In this document: piece by piece, positions 46,435-60,619 of the stretch
Layout: every line of letters starts with the position of its first letter
How positions within the stretch are numbered: the first letter of the stretch is position 1
DNA from: Alnus glutinosa
Taxonomy: Eukaryota > Streptophyta > Magnoliopsida > Fagales > Betulaceae
NCBI RefSeq assembly: GCF_958979055.1
Contig: NC_084888.1
Coordinates: forward strand, 2,994,001-3,058,000
Length of the DNA: 64,000 nucleotides
Direction: 5' to 3'
Translations under genes and position numbers: made by a program
The notes under the pieces: generated by a model
What the model saw: the letters and a program-made list of their open reading frames with translations, nothing else
Told to the model about the DNA's origin: nothing
Databases searched by the model: none

Positions 46435-47869
46435 CTTGTTAACAAACATGGCCATTAATATTTTCTTCCCATGATAAACTAGTAAGGAATCTAGCTAGAA
46501 ATTATGATGATTAAATATCCCTTTTTGTTCTCTCCTTTTTTTTTTCTTTTTTTTTTTTTTTCTTTCTTATAAGCATGAAATAGATACTTTTATACGTGGA
46601 TCTCAATGCATGCTACCTGTGTCTATTATAAATGTCTGAATTTTAAGTAATTGGTTTAATTAGTAGTTGGTTGCCTTTATTTTGTGATGACTTGAACGTA
46701 GGAGTCGAGGATCCCCGTATGTTCATGGTAGTTTGAAGCTATAAAGCTATAGCAAGCAGAATTTTGTAATTTAGACATTATTTATTAGGGGTATATATAT
46801 TTTATATTTTTTTATCTTTCTAAGTAGGTTTATATATATATTTTATATATTTTTTCTCTTTAATTAAGGTGTATCTATATTCTATACTTTATAAATTTTT
46901 GTATATAATATTTCAATTTCTTTTTAAAAAGTAAATTAACGAGAATTGATTGCTATACAACGAGGTGGCTAAAGTTCGTGTATACTTTAAAAGCAATCAA
47001 CGTTAGAATTATTATCCCATCGTGTTTACTTAACAGTGCCAATTAATTTTTAAATAAATTCTTATTTAAAAAAAAAAATAAAAAATAAAAAATTAATTAT
47101 TAATAATAAAATAAAAAATATGATTTTTAACATTACTAATTCTTTTAAACCCATGCTTGTCGTCTTTCGCCTGAAAGGATCACTCTCATTCTCCAGTACC
47201 ATTTGCTTGTCTCTTATTATGAGCATTGAGCAACGACAAAGAAAGAAAAGGCACCTCAAGAAATAACGCAAAAGCTCTTCCACTAGCTCACTGACCTGTT
47301 TGTTCTTCTGCCTCTAATGAATCAACTTTTTCTTTATGTGGTCTGTGGGCCATTGAACCAAAAAGTAGACATACCAAAATGCTTTACAATTGCAACTTTT
47401 GTAAAACTTAAGACCCCATTTGTTTTCAGCATTTTATTTATTTATTTATTTATTTTTATTTTACGCTATGTTACGTCCCAAACACTGCTTCAATATAGTG
47501 GGCATCAACCTCGTTGTATTGACTTTTGTTTGATAATATTTGGTTCTTCTTCTTCTTTTTTAAGAAAAACATTAACGCTCCAAATTAACATAAAATAATT
47601 TCGATGCAGAATCTTGTACAAGGACATACTTTTTGTTCCTTGAGTGAATTGTCACTTTCCTAACGCGTGTGACTACTGACTGATTAATATCCATTATCCA
47701 TGCCTGTGCGTGCTTCTCTCTTTTTCAGACGGAGCAGGAGGTTCACCGTCAGGGAAGCAACGGGGGCAGCACGGTCAGCAGCAGTATTAGAGGAGGTGTG
47801 GGCAGGTATCATGGTGGTGGGGGCCACTGGAGGCCAGCCTTGCAGAGCATTGCAGAGGTTGGAACTTGA
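45454..47869 (+). CDS. DUF4228/PADRE-domain protein, three exons, 175 aa
   Basis: Exons 45454-45703, 45791-45927 and 47729-47869 (TGA) join in phase; intron 2 is 1.8 kb. The protein is a plant PADRE (DUF4228) member, a small family often induced by pathogens and abiotic stress but without a known biochemical activity. It starts MGNCQAS, with Gly2 suitable for N-myristoylation and Cys4 for palmitoylation, so membrane association is likely. The core has 'ERVYWSVSAHEVMNSNPGHY', 'LKLLRPDDTLLIGHAYRLIS' and 'FEDVLKEFAAKKCVKLGKLL'. The tail is Gly/Ser-rich and ends with the family motif 'WRPALQSIAE'. The third exon and its motif lie far from the first two. Function inferred at family level only. Confidence 0.88.
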
Positions 47870-47959
47870 ACGCACTACCGAGCGATGCTTCTCGCTTTCA
47901 TCGTCTCCCCCACCCAATAAAACAAGCAACCAAACCTCCTCTCGATCTCTTTTCAAACG

Positions 47960-47996
<37 letters not shown>

Positions 47997-49640
47997 GTTC
48001 TCTTCTTTCTAATTTGGAAAACATGTTGCCTGTAGACCTTGCTAGGGTTTGTGTTAGATGTACGTAGCTCAATTTGGACACTCGTGAAACTCTGAATTTA
48101 GAATTAGATTACCCCCTCGATCTCCTTAATTGTAATTAGCCGCCGGCTATCTATTGATCAATGGGTTCATGGATTGGGTATTTGGGTTGGTGTGTAATCG
48201 ATTATATGGGTTAATTTTAACTTGGTTTATTTAATTAAACATGTCAAATCATTTAACCATGGCACAATACGACCCGTTCTATATAATCTTGTTTAATAAA
48301 ACAAATTATATTGAATTGATTCGAACACGACTCATTTCAACCTGTTTCGACCTGTTTAATATAAATGAATTAAGTTGACCCAAATTCTTGGTACGACCTA
48401 ATTAGCACAAGTTCATATCTTATAAGTATAAATTTTATCAATTATGCATACCCACAACTAGATTTTTGACAATCAGTATCCAATTAGCTGGTCATAATTA
48501 ATAAAAATAATCTAACTTCTAACAAATAACATGATAAAACCTTCTCACTAAGCATCAACATTAATTATTTAATTAATTGAGAGGTAGATAGAGTTGAAAT
48601 GTAATTTAAATTTATATATGTTACATGGGTCAATTGTAGGTTAAATAGATTGATCTGTTTATTAATCGTGTCTAGTCAAGTTGACCCGGTTTGACTTAAA
48701 TCTTATTACACTAAATTCTAACATGCTAATTTTGTGTCGGATTCGCAGGTTGCGTCAGAAATTGACTACCCTAAATTGTAGTTTGGATATTCGACACTTA
48801 CTTGCCTAAGACATTTCTAAATTTTTCTAGCTTTTCTAGTTTTTGTTTGTTTAAGATGCCATAGACATTGGTTATTAGTTGAGAATAAGATCCTTTAAAA
48901 TCGAGATGAATCATATTAAATTTTACATATTTAATGGTAAATATGTTGTTACGTTATTTAAAGTATTTAAATGACATGGCAAGATATATACCTATTAAAT
49001 ATAACAAAACAAAATTTGGACTTATATCAATTTCACTTTACTCATATCCGCCTTTTTTTTTTTTTTTTTTTTTTTTTTAAGTTGGCATTAAAGATATGCT
49101 TCTGACTTGCACTGGTATTTACTGTAGCTTTCTGAAACTGAAATCAGAATTATTGTCAAAAAAAAAAAAGAAAAAAAAGAAAAAAAAAAGGGGGAGATGA
49201 AGAGATCGAGAGGAAGGGAAGGAAATGTCTTTGTCTGCTGCAGGAGATCTTGCAGCTCTCAATTATGGTATTCAACTCTATAACAGCCGACACCGTCTCA
49301 TCGCTTTACACCTCATGAGGCCATGAATGCATGAAGTCGTGGGGTGCTTTCATGGAGGTGGCCGGGTTCTGATTTATGACTCTTAATTTGATCATGTGAT
49401 TAGTCACCACACCGTTGAGCAGGGACAATGATCTTCTACAAATGAATACCGTCAGGATTTAAAGTTTAACATTTAACAGGTATGCATGACATTATATAAT
49501 TTGAATTTATTAAAAAATGTGTTAATATTGACCGCATATATACTGTTAGATGTACTAACTTAAAACCATGACCATATTAGTCCACATCTAAAATATAGAG
49601 ATAGTTCATTTAGAGTGATTTCAATTCACAAAATTACGTT

Positions 49641-49672
<32 letters not shown>

Positions 49673-52395
49673 CATGTACAAAAACAAACGGACGAAAACT
49701 TCAGTTGTAGGACTTCATACAATCCAACTTCTAAAAATGTAATGTGTTTCTTAGCACATGTCTGTTTAATAGCATTTGCTTCTAACGTGCTTTTTTAGTA
49801 ACATAATTAATAAGAAAATATGTATTTTTCACGTAGTTAAAATGAACATCACTTTTTAGAGGCGTCTTTACTTCCCGAAATTTTTATCCAACACAAAAGT
49901 GAAGAAAAAGAAAAAAAAAATGTAGTGACAATGAGGACTTCTTTACCAGGGTGCAGGAAGCTTCCTCTTTTTGTTTGGATAATCGATCTCTCTAATGAAT
50001 GGAGAATTTCTTCCATTAATATCAGACGCTTTTGGTTTGCCCACCTCCTTATTTAATTAGTCAATATAAAAAAATTAATGCAAGCACTAACTTTTGCACT
50101 CACCAATTAATTCAACAGAAAGTATTTCAATTTTCCTGTTTTTATCTATTGGATCTTCTGCTGATCAAGAAAGACTTCATTTTAACTTCTTCTTTCAAAT
50201 CACTTAACAGGAAAGGTTTCACGTTTTTGTTCAACTTATAATCGGTATAATTGTCATCCAGTTTTCTTGGCTTATATTCCAACAATTTATAGGGCCGAGT
50301 CATCTGACAATTTCCTTTTATTTTTGATTTACTTGCACGAAACTTGGGTTGTCCCTAAATTATTTTATGTGAAACATTATTTTAGAAAAAAATGGTTATT
50401 TTTCGTTGTTTGTTTGCAATCTAGAATTGCGAGGAAGAGAAAAATACGACCACGAGGAGATGCGAAGGATTGGAGGAAGATAGTGTGTATAGAAGGCTTT
50501 TGGGGGTTTGATTGAGATCCAGTGTAATTACCTGTTTATATTGCTTATAATTTAAGCATGCAATTGTATAGTTTACGTCTAAACAAACGAGAGACCTTAA
50601 AAGAAAACATGTAAACATTCAATAAAGCTTTTTAGATGGTGTTTTTTATTCTTAATTTTTGTTTAAAATGAGTGTAGTTTTGAGTTGTTTATTAATGTTT
50701 TTGTTATGAAAATATAAAACAATATTAGACAGTAAAAAAAATGTTATAAAACAAAGTCTTTGTTTTCTGTCTTTTATATATATCAACCACATTGTTTTGT
50801 GTTTTTGCTATCAAAGACATTAACAAACAATCAAAATCAGAAAGCACTCCTTAAATACATAAAAATATTTTCAGTTTTATATCAAATAAAGACACTTAAA
50901 AAAATAAAAAAATAAAAGCCATTAACAAACACAATAGTGCAGTAGTGCTTCCACCACTAGTTCCTTTTTTAAAATCAGAAACTGTACGACGTTTGTGTCG
51001 TCCGATTGAAATATTGGTCAATGGTACAATCATCCCACCCTTTAATCATAAGCACAAAAGATTTTTGTGCCATGTGTTTGTCCTTGTCTAATTTACCATA
51101 ACACGTTGGCAATGAAGGTGCTTTTCCTAATGCGAGAAATCGTGCGTCTGAGCTCCCATCTTTTCTTCCAAATAAAAATTAATTTGTTTAATTATTTAAT
51201 TATTTATCCCGTTATATAAGTCTTACAAATAGTTTCTCATAATCACCAATTTAAATTCTTTTAAATTTAGATAAATAAATATAAAAAATCTTGATTTAAG
51301 TTTAGCGGAAGAGACTGGAGGACTATATAAAGTTTTACCATAAATTATATATCAATATCCGAGATAAATGCAAATTTTGTTAGTTTTGGGGGGATGCATT
51401 TGTTTTTGGTTAGGAAAAGTATTTTGATGTGTTCAAAAACTGAAAATTGTTTTTATGAATACTTTGTATTTGAATTATTTGTTAATGTTTCTGTTTTTTT
51501 GAGAAGATAAGAGAAAACAAAAAAATTTAATAAACGTAGCCAAGTTTATAAACAAAATGGGAATAAAATCTTATTTATTTCATGGTTCAAATTAAATTTC
51601 ACAAATTTAATAACCATCGTATATATTATCATGTCATTTAAATTTTTTAATGACAATAAATTTCCATGTATAATCATCCTTTTACCACATTATTGGGCAT
51701 TTGGCACTATTAATTGAAGAATAATTATAAATACTTAGCTTCCGTCCCACTCTATGGGTTGATGTGACGGTGCCTATTAATTTTTAATTTTCTTTTTTCG
51801 TTTTTTAATAAAAGACTGATGGAGACTACGATATCCAAATAGTAGGATAAAAGTACGATGTACGTGTATTACAATTTTGGGTAAAATACACCGTCTACAT
51901 TTAAATTGCAATGTCTTCCTAGACTTTAAAAAGTTGCAATTAACCCCCTCAAATTATATAGTCACCTTGTGTTAGGATTTTGCCATTAATTCCAATGAAA
52001 AATGAATAGAATGTTGATTATACCACTATTATTTATGTGAAAAATACAATTATGTACTTAGATTAAAAAGGAAATTTCCTTGTTCATGCACCACGGCCAA
52101 GCTAAGGAGACCCACGGGGCTAAGTGAAAGGATTTGGTGATTTGAGAGGAAAGGGTTTGGTAACTGGAGGGGGTGAATGCAACTTTTTTAAAGTTTGAGA
52201 GAAATATTACAATTGGGTATAATTTGAGGGGGTAAATGTAGTTTTACAATTTAAAAAGTTTAAACCGATTATATTCGGGCCTGGATTAAAGTCGGTAAGG
52301 CCCAATTTAAGCTGTAGCGCCCCTGCAAAATAGCAGAATTGCCCTCTCAACTTGGCCGTATTTTCAATGCGCGCCTTTTCCTCTCGGAATTCCGA
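47870..52395. other. AT-rich intergenic region between the PADRE and NEMP genes
   Basis: No gene is seen. It contains (AT)n near 47962-47990, a repeat at about 48150-48790 with 'ACGACCCG'/'TTGACCCGG' motifs (related to about 500-770 and 17930-18000), long poly-T runs near 49050 and 49650, and a MITE-like inverted repeat at about 51880-52246. Short frames at 50032-50515 show no family features. Confidence 0.5.
51880..52246. mobile_element. MITE-like inverted repeat upstream of NEMP
   Basis: The left arm 'AAAAAGTTGCAATTAACCCC' and the right arm 'GGGTGAATGCAACTTTTTT' are inverted relatives, and both sides carry 'CCCCCTCAAATTAT' in opposite orientation. It ends about 150 bp before the NEMP start codon, so it may lie in the promoter. 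Confidence 0.6.
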
Positions 52396-52399
52396 AACC

Positions 52400-52758
52400 A
52401 TGGGTTCTGCAAACCCGGTTCGGATCCTCGCCCGTATTCTCTGGCTTCTCTTCCTCGTGATTCCGGCTCGGGCCTCCGCTGCCCCCGTCACTGAACGCTC
52501 TTTGGGTAGTTTCTCTTCCACTACGCTTTGAATTTGGCTGTGCCTCTCGGATATTCCAAAATCTAGGGTTTAGAGTTTGTAAAGCATTCAGTAGTAGAAA
52601 TTGGATATGGTTTTGTTTGGCTTCGGAGATAATTAGAAGAGATTAAGTAGAAATAGGACGTGAAAGTTTCTTACTTTCTGACTGGATGTAAAATACTTGA
52701 TTGTAGTTTCTTTGTGAAAAATATGAAAGCAAAATACGACTTTTCTGTTTTCCTTATC

Positions 52759-52804
<46 letters not shown>

Positions 52805-55800
52805 GAGTGTTGGTTAGCAACACATATTTATCGCCTTTAGTGGGTAAAAATGTTCTTGATGTTTTTTCTTATTTACGTGCAAATGCTTGTTTTCTAATCT
52901 AGGGTAGCGAGAGATTAGCATGCAAAGAAAACTCATTTAGTTCTTGTTTCATTATTTCATGGCATTTCATTAAGTCTTCAATGTTGGATCATATATGATG
53001 CAAGGTATACCAGCTTGGATGTTATGTTCTCTGTTCATTGTACTGTGGCATTTGGATTTTATGCCTGCTGTTTGAATTCTCAGAAGGAATGAGGAATGGA
53101 ATGGGAATTTCTTTATTAGGCTCAAGAAGGGAGATTGTTATAGAGTATTCTCCTTTCATTTTCTCTCTTTTTGTTTTGTTGTTGTTTTGGCAATTAACGT
53201 GAACCTTTGTGGGAGTGAGACTAATATTAGGAGCATCTGGAGGTGGAGATGGGTTTTGTGCATTTGAATATTTGGATAGATAGTGATACTCTGCTTTTAT
53301 CTTTTTGGTTTCACAGTTGTTGCTCAATCTAATAGGCTGCAGCTATCAAGCGGTCTGCCAGTGAAAAATTCTCCAGGTTCGAAGCCCGGCACTTCAGTGG
53401 TCTGTGAAAGAGTTCATATCCGTGGATTGTCAAGGCTTAAAAATTTGAAAAAATTTGCCCACTCAGTGAAGGTGAATGTATCACAAAAAGATCCAAGCAT
53501 TCGTATACCGAATCCTGAGATTTGTTTCCATAGGTGAGTCATCCTACCATGTGGTTTTCACACCAGACATGTCATATCTGAGTCTGATTTGACTTTATGG
53601 GACAAATAGTTTACTGTTTTATAATTCAATACTCTCAAATCTCGATGTTACAAATTCTCAGAACTTAGCTGTTGCTTTGGAGAAGTTGGCTTACATGCGG
53701 CAATTTTGTGTTTTTTCAAGATAAAGCGTTCTGCTATACAGTCTATATCTGTTATTGAAAATTGTGGGAAGTATGTGTGCGGAAGTGTGTTCTTGGCTGA
53801 AATAAAATAACAGTCTCAAATATCAGCGTTTTTGCATTTGGTTAGATAAACTTAATATTATTGATTGATATCTTGAATTAAGGAGCACATGCAGAACAAA
53901 GTTATTTTTATGAGGTGCCCATTCATCTTAATTATTGACTAAGGAATAAGTAAAGGTTTTCTTCTATGCATTCTTAAATGGTTGGAAATAAGAGTAGACG
54001 TGGCCAATAATGATTGAAGCATATGGTACCAATCTAAAAGTATTTGTTTATTAAATAAGAGTAGTATGTTTCCTTTGCAGGAATATGTCTCTAAGGATAG
54101 GGATGTGCCCTCAAGGTCAGTGGGAGAAAGTTGCCAAGGGTTCTTGGGTTCGGTCCATGTCACCTTTTGACAACAGGATCTTAGACATAAGGACTGCTGG
54201 TTCATCCTTAGAAAACTTTATGGTGTCCATTGAAGAAGGTACTTTTTTTAGTTTATATTTTGAAGGATTTCCCTCCTACCATAATTTTTACGCTAGTAAC
54301 CTGTTCAATGACCGTTATTTTGTTTTGCAGAATTTTTCTTATATCGCATAATATGTTTAGTCCTGGGCATAGTTTTGATGAGCCTCGCGTCCTCTCTAAG
54401 CAAGTCATTAGTGTTTTATTATGGAAGTGCAATCTCAATTGGAGTCATCCTTGTAATATTGATGATCCTTTTTCAGGTAATATAATTTTTATTTCCTTTA
54501 CTATTAATAATTGGATTCCATTTACAATTTTTAAGCTGTAAATATAATCTGGATTTTCTGTTAAAATTTATTGGACTTACGAATAAGTATTTAATTCATG
54601 TTAATTAATCAGTTATACCTAACTTTTGCATATTTTTGGGTAAGTGGCTTGCAAAAAACAATTGAAATTTCTTTCTTTGAGGGCCACATCTAAAAACTCA
54701 TTTAGATAACTACTGTTTGAAAAGTGTTTTTTGAGAATTTTGCCAAACTCCCCCTAAGATTTTTTTTTTCATCATTTTTTTTTCCTATTATTTTATTTGT
54801 ATTTTTGCTATCAGCACGAAATTTGGAGTTACGTGTATCAGGTTTATCAGTATCTCACTTCTCGATTTTGTTTTTAGTGGTGTCTATTTGATATTCATCG
54901 GTGGCATCTTTGTTTTGGTTCAAATTGGTAACCTCAGTATTAGTGGGAGCAAAAGTATGATAGTTGACTTCTATTGGACATCTTTTGTGGCATTCCTTCT
55001 TTTTGTTAAAATTGGCTCTTCCAGCTTTGTTACTGTCTTTTGCTATTACGATTAGGATTCCTAACTGGCCAAAAGAATTGTCTGGGTTCAAGTTTCAGTT
55101 GGAAGTTTGGAACATGTATATGCTTTGCATTCAGTTTTGAGTTTTTCTTAATGCATATTTCTAATTCTATCATTTTATTATTAGCTCTTGATTTATCGGA
55201 CTTGTTATTATCATTTATGTCAGCTTCTTTATGGGATTGAGGCTTTGAATGATTTCTTTGTCTCGACCATCTGAAGAAATTATTTTTGTTGCTTTGGCAT
55301 CATTTTCTGATATTGTAATATGGCAATATTCTTGTTGGTTATTGACAGGGGATGAAGCTTCTGCCGACTGGTCGAAAGAACTCGCTCGCAATTTTTATAT
55401 ACTCATCTGCTGTGGGTATCAAACTTAAGTCGACTCTCTTTTGACCCCCTCATTTAGATGAAAGACATTATTCAAATACAATCTTTTTTGTCAGGTTGGT
55501 TTGGGATCTTTTTTCCTCCGTTACTTACCTGGATTGTGCCGTGCCGTACTTACGGAGATAGGAATCAGTGAAGACATGTACAATCCTGTATGTATGTAAA
55601 TCTGCTGTGAAGAGAGAATAACTTCATGGTCTTTCATCTAGATCCTTCTTTCTGCATGTTATTCTTTTGTTTGCTGGGAAGACGTTGTTTTAACTGTACA
55701 TGTGAATGAGTAATTAGTGAACAAAAATCATTGGGGCTTGTTTGACAAACCATTCCCAACTCTCCATCTTTTTCTTTTCACTTCTCCCAAAAAAATCAAA

Positions 55801-58329
55801 TAAAAAACATTCTAACTTTTTTATACTTTTTATATCACATTAATAATATTTTATTACTATTCAAATAAAAAAACCTCTACAAAACAAAACTTTTTCACTT
55901 TTCTATAAAACATTCTCAAATTTTATATCACATCAATCACTTCTTACCATACAACACACAAATATTCTAAAATACAATTACTTACCAAACAAGTCCATTG
56001 GCTTTGCATTTCTGGTATATAGGAGTTACTTATTTGTCGACATCTTTGATTTCTTTTGTTTTTGTTTTTGTTTTTTGTTGTTTTTGTTTTATTTACACGA
56101 GTATTTATCTGTTTTACTTGGATACATAAATTGTTGGTTGAGCTTTATTGTGTTGGCTTTGGCTACGGTGGTAGAGAAGTGGGTGTGAATGAGTTAAATC
56201 TTATCAATCCAAATGAAATGAGTAATGGTTTAGCTTTCTTCACAAGTTAAAATACAAACACAAGTCATGTGCATTATCCAGTTTCAGTTGAGAGACTGGC
56301 AAAACCTCTGTTAGTACTTATTTTTGCTGTAACATTATTAAGTGGTTTAGGGCAATTCTACGTTTGGAATATGCTAATAAACAACTATCTGTCTACCTTT
56401 TTCCCCCAAAGAAAAGGGGGTAAAATTATATATATCCCTGTTCAAAATGGGATGCCTCCTTGAAGTAGTTACATAGAAATTTCCCTAATACCTACAAGAT
56501 TTTGTGGTGGAAGTTTTAACATAATAAAAAGTAAAGGTCTCTTCTTTTTTGGGTCTCATCCTCTTTTCTTAGTTTTCAATGGCTCTCTTCAATTTATTGA
56601 TCTCTACTTGTTAAAAAGAAAAGAGTCCCATTTGGGAGTGTATGTAATATTGGGTGTGGAAATTAAAATTTGAATACTTGATTCACATGAAACCATAAAA
56701 GTACACCAATATTCTTTGTGTTGATCATTTGGTGTCATTGTTGTTTTTGTCATTTTATTTAGATTTCTGTTTTGTGTATTAGAATTTCCAATCTGTTGCA
56801 CTTGGCCTTTATGCTAAAGCAGGCATTTGCTGTTATAGTGACAGCTTAATCTAAATTAGAAAATAAAGCCCTGCTCTTTAGATTCATGTAGTTGTGATAA
56901 ATATGCAAGGACTGCGGGCAGTCACTGATGATAATGCTTGGCAAATTAAGAAGTTGAGATGTTTCTCAAAACTTTGAATTGCAGTTGGCAATATTTCTGC
57001 TGGCTTTTGTTGCTCTTACTGGGGCATGGATGGGCTTCTGGGTAGTCCGCAAGCTTGTCCTGACAGAAGAGGGATCAGTTGATATAAGCACATCTCACTT
57101 TGTTGCATGGTCCATCCGTCTCTTGGCTGCTGTTATGATTCTTCAGGTTTCATTTCTTTGATCTCAGAAATATCAAATTCTTCATCTCCACCAATATTTT
57201 TTCTTTTTATTTTTTTGGAAAACCATGATCCAATTTACTACACATGAGTTGTCTCATTTTCTGAAGGCCCGGAACAATTTTGACTAGTGTGTTGCTTCCA
57301 GGGTTCTGCAGATCCTCTTCTTGCAGCAGAAGCTTTAATATCTGGAATAGTGGTCTCGTCTTTATTGAGCAGAATCTGTAGATTGAGATTCCTTCGTCAC
57401 CTGTACAAGTATGATTTTACAATTCCGGAGCTTAACGATTACCTCCCATCATCAGGGTTTCAGGATCTGCTTCCATTTCATCCATTAAGGTCTTCAACAC
57501 CAACGTGTTTAATAGGTGTCTCCAAATTTTGATAATGCAGAAAATGCAATTACAAACAATTTGCTGATTTGGGGGGTGGGGATAAACATTCTCAGTTTCT
57601 ACTTTCTAGTAATCTGAAGATGATTTGTTAACTTGGCCTGGAAAAAAAATGTGACATATTTGCATATTTTTTCGAACCTTCTGAGCTCTAATAAATAACA
57701 ACTTGTCTTAAACTATCTGCATTCTGCAATTTCATCATGCATATTTCTTTTCATTTGTGCTTGTGCCCTTTGGTTTGTAATGCATTACATTTGTGGAATT
57801 CTTCTACAGGAATATGGTAAAATCTCCAAAAAAGAAACGCAAAAGATCTCGGATGCCTGATTCTTCTCCTTTTGGAGATTCACATGATGAAAATATATAC
57901 AAGACTCGGAGTGATGATAACTCCAAGTTCTTTACGCCTGGAACCAAAAATTTCACCTTGGCTCCATGCAATTCTGCTGATCGAGGTTTGATTGATCTCT
58001 TGTATTCTTAATTTGACTAATCTGATTAATGAAAAAGAAATATTATACGTCTTTACACATTCTATCCTTCAGGTTTTACCAGGACAGCACCTTGTCTGCT
58101 GTCAGATTCAGGGTTATACCCTTCTACGTTCCATGCTACACCTGAAAGGAAAATATTTTCGAAGGCCGAGTGGGAAACGTTCACGAGAGGCTCCACAGAG
58201 AAAGCCTTGGAAGAACTTGTTTCTTCACCTGATTTCAGCAATTGGGTTATTGATAATGCAGAAAGAATCACTGTAAAACCCAGCAAAGGTAGAGCCTATC
58301 GGCGTCGGAAGTGGCTCTTCTGGTCTTAA
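52400..58329 (+). CDS. NEMP: NEMP/TMEM194 (DUF2215) nuclear-envelope membrane protein, ten exons, 494 aa
   Basis: Exons 52400-52505, 53317-53533, 54081-54238, 54331-54476, 55349-55411, 55495-55587, 56985-57146, 57302-57408, 57810-57985 and 58073-58329 (TAA) join in phase to 494 residues. The family spans the inner nuclear membrane and supports nuclear-envelope stiffness and fertility. A signal peptide (about 1-27) precedes a luminal domain with 'CERVHIRGLSRLKNLKKFAH' and 'MCPQGQWEKVAKGSWVRSMS'. Several membrane helices follow ('ICLVLGIVLMSLASS', 'ISIGVILVILMILF', 'LAIFLLAFVALTGAWMGFWV' and others). The tail has a basic nuclear-localisation-like run 'KSPKKKRKRSR' and the conserved 'TFTRGSTEKALEELVSSPDFSNW'. 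The exon 5 donor is GTGGGT, placed by frame and the remembered family sequence. Intron 6 carries a dispersed repeat (about 55734-55995). Confidence 0.92.
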
Positions 58330-60320
58330 GCAGCTGTCATGTTCCTTGCTAAGGCAGTGCAGCGCATTTGAGATGCTACAAAGTTCAGAGTATGGAATGA
58401 ACAAAATCCAAAGATTCGTCACAATCTTGTAACATTGTCTGGTGTATAGTTATGCAGAGTAAGCCATAATTTTTTGGCTACCTTTTTGGATTAGGATCAA
58501 TTGACCATCATGATATTTTTCCTCTCTTTTCTCTCCAGCCAGATAGGGTAACTTGAACAGGAGGGGATTGATTAGTATGCTATTTGGACACTAATATCCT
58601 TAATGTGTCCCACTGCTTATAGAGTGGCTATGGATAACACGGACTCACGGAGTAATCTTGGTGGCCTCTGCTTCACCAATCTTAGCTTTTTCGCAGAAGG
58701 TGGTGTTGTACTTGTACTTAGGATAAACATAATTTTGAAGATTGTTTAAGAAATTAGTTTCAAGGCTCTCTCTCTCTCTCTCTAAGGGGACAGGGAATTG
58801 TGTAAGACATCGATGTGCATAATGATCTTGTCTCCGTAACAGGAAGACGGGACAAATAAGGCTACAGTTTGTTTGTCTTTTTCTCTTCTTTTCCTACTTC
58901 AAAAGCCCCATATTTTTCTCCAAACAAACACAGCTAACCTCCCAAGACAAGACCCATTAGTGAACTACTTTAGGCTTGACTAACAGTTGCGCTAAATTTT
59001 GCCTAAACTCAATTTTCTATGACTAGCAGATATCATCCAAGGTCTATTCATCAAAATCTATAAAGGACGTCTTTTTTTTTCAATTACATGCTCAATAGAC
59101 AGATATCAATTTAAAAGATTGAATTCAATAAATTTTTTTTTTTCAATCCAATTTGAAGAAAATTTTTGCCAATCTAAAATAATTTGTAATTTTTTTTTCT
59201 TCAGGTAAATTACACTTCACCCCAAAATATCACCTATTCACATGTACAAGAAATTTTAAATCGCGGCAACTCGTCCCCTAATTCGAAGTTTCGTTTTCAC
59301 CATGATGTGGAAAAAATTACTTTTACCAACGCTTTATAAAAAAAAAGGGTTAGGTTTTGTTTTTGTCGTGGGGAGTGTCAATATCAATATGACTTATTTT
59401 GGATTTTTGTTAGAGCTTTTTTTGAAAATCATATCATGTGTAATTATACCTATATTTTCCGCCCGAGTTAACGATTGATTTGGACGGAGTGGGTGAACTA
59501 ATACCGAAACTTTGAATTAGAGCCAGTTGCAACGATTTAAAGTTTCGTGGTATATCTGGAAAGGGTAAAAGTTTGAAGGGATAAAGTGTAGTTTACGTTA
59601 TTTCTTTAATGAAAGATTTTTTTTTTTTTCTTTTTTTTTTTAAAAAAAATTATAATAAACTAATATTAGGCTATAAAAAAAAAAAAAAAAAAAAAAAAAT
59701 TAACCTAGGACTATAATTTATGGAAGGGGCTAATTAATTTTAAGAAAGTTCAAATGAAGAGTCGAAGCCTTGGTATTTGTCAGATTATTTAGAACTGAAA
59801 ATATAAAAAATCACACTTTCATCTTATTAAGTTGATATAACAGTACTGATCAGCTTTAATTTTTTTTTAAACAATGACTGATGTAAAGCCTTGGTATTTG
59901 TCAGATTATTTAGAATCGAAAATATATAAAATCACACTTTCATCTTAATAAGTTGATGTGACAGTACTGATCAGCTTTAATTTTTTTTTAAACAATGACT
60001 GATGTAAAGCCTTGGTATTTGTCAGATTATTTAGAATCGAAAATATATAAAATCACACTTTCATCTTACTAAGTTGATGTGACAGTACTGATCAGCTTTA
60101 ATTTTTTTTATAAACAATGACTGATCAAAAGCCTTGGTATTTGTCCGGCTATTTATAATGATAAATTTTTAAAATCATATCCTTATCTGACAGTGTTCAT
60201 CAACTTTTAATTTATTTTTAACAATAATTAATCTAAAAAATAGACAGTCACAAAAATACAGTAAAATAGGAATATAAATTTTAACATTACTCATCTACAA
60301 TACTTGCAATGGCAAATTTG
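58330..60320. other. NEMP 3' region, foldback element and tandem repeats
   Basis: Probable NEMP 3' UTR to about 58850, then a foldback element at about 59204-59602 ('AAATTACACTTCACCC' facing 'GGGATAAAGTGTAGTTT'), poly-A/T tracts, and the 121-bp tandem array at 59765-60240. No gene is seen. Confidence 0.55.
59765..60240. repeat. Four tandem copies of a ~121-bp unit
   Basis: Units start AAGCCTTGGTATTTGTC at 59765, 59886, 60007 and 60129. The first three are nearly identical; the fourth is clearly diverged. Each ends with 'AACAATGACTGAT'. No inverted ends or coding content were seen. Confidence 0.9.
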
Positions 60321-60331
60321 AATATCTTCGA

Positions 60332-60613
60332 TGTTAGAGAATATATTCTCTATATATTAGGGGATGTTAGAGAATATATTTCCAGAATATTAGAGAAGAT
60401 ATTTCCTATATTGAAAGAAAATATATTATATTGATATTGTACGTTACTTTCCTTTTATAAAGTTGATTGTAATTATATTTGATGATAATCAGATCAATCA
60501 GATTTGATTATCATTCTTATCTATTTCAATTCTTCTATAAATATGAGTATTATATATTATAAAATAATCAAGCAATAAGAGCAAAAATGTAACCTTTTGA
60601 GCTTTATCCGACA
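60332..60613 (+). mobile_element. Fossil LTR-retrotransposon relic, probably a Copia-like solo LTR
   Basis: The stretch starts TGTTAGAGAATATATT (partly repeated at about 60365), has a TATA-like 'TATAAATATGAGTA' near 60536, and ends near 'GCTTTATCCGACA'. This resembles the layout of plant Copia LTRs. No internal coding region, primer-binding site or second LTR is seen beside it, so it is a degraded relic. Family and ends are uncertain. Confidence 0.5.
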
Positions 60614-60619
60614 AAAGTC

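Noticed and set aside
50032-50515. Cluster of short frames between the PADRE and NEMP genes
   Set aside because: AT-rich DNA gives hydrophobic random frames. No motif, no joined exon model and no conserved feature were recognised.
60332-60613. Complete LTR retrotransposon
   Set aside because: Only one LTR-like segment is visible, with no internal region or second LTR. It is listed as a relic only.
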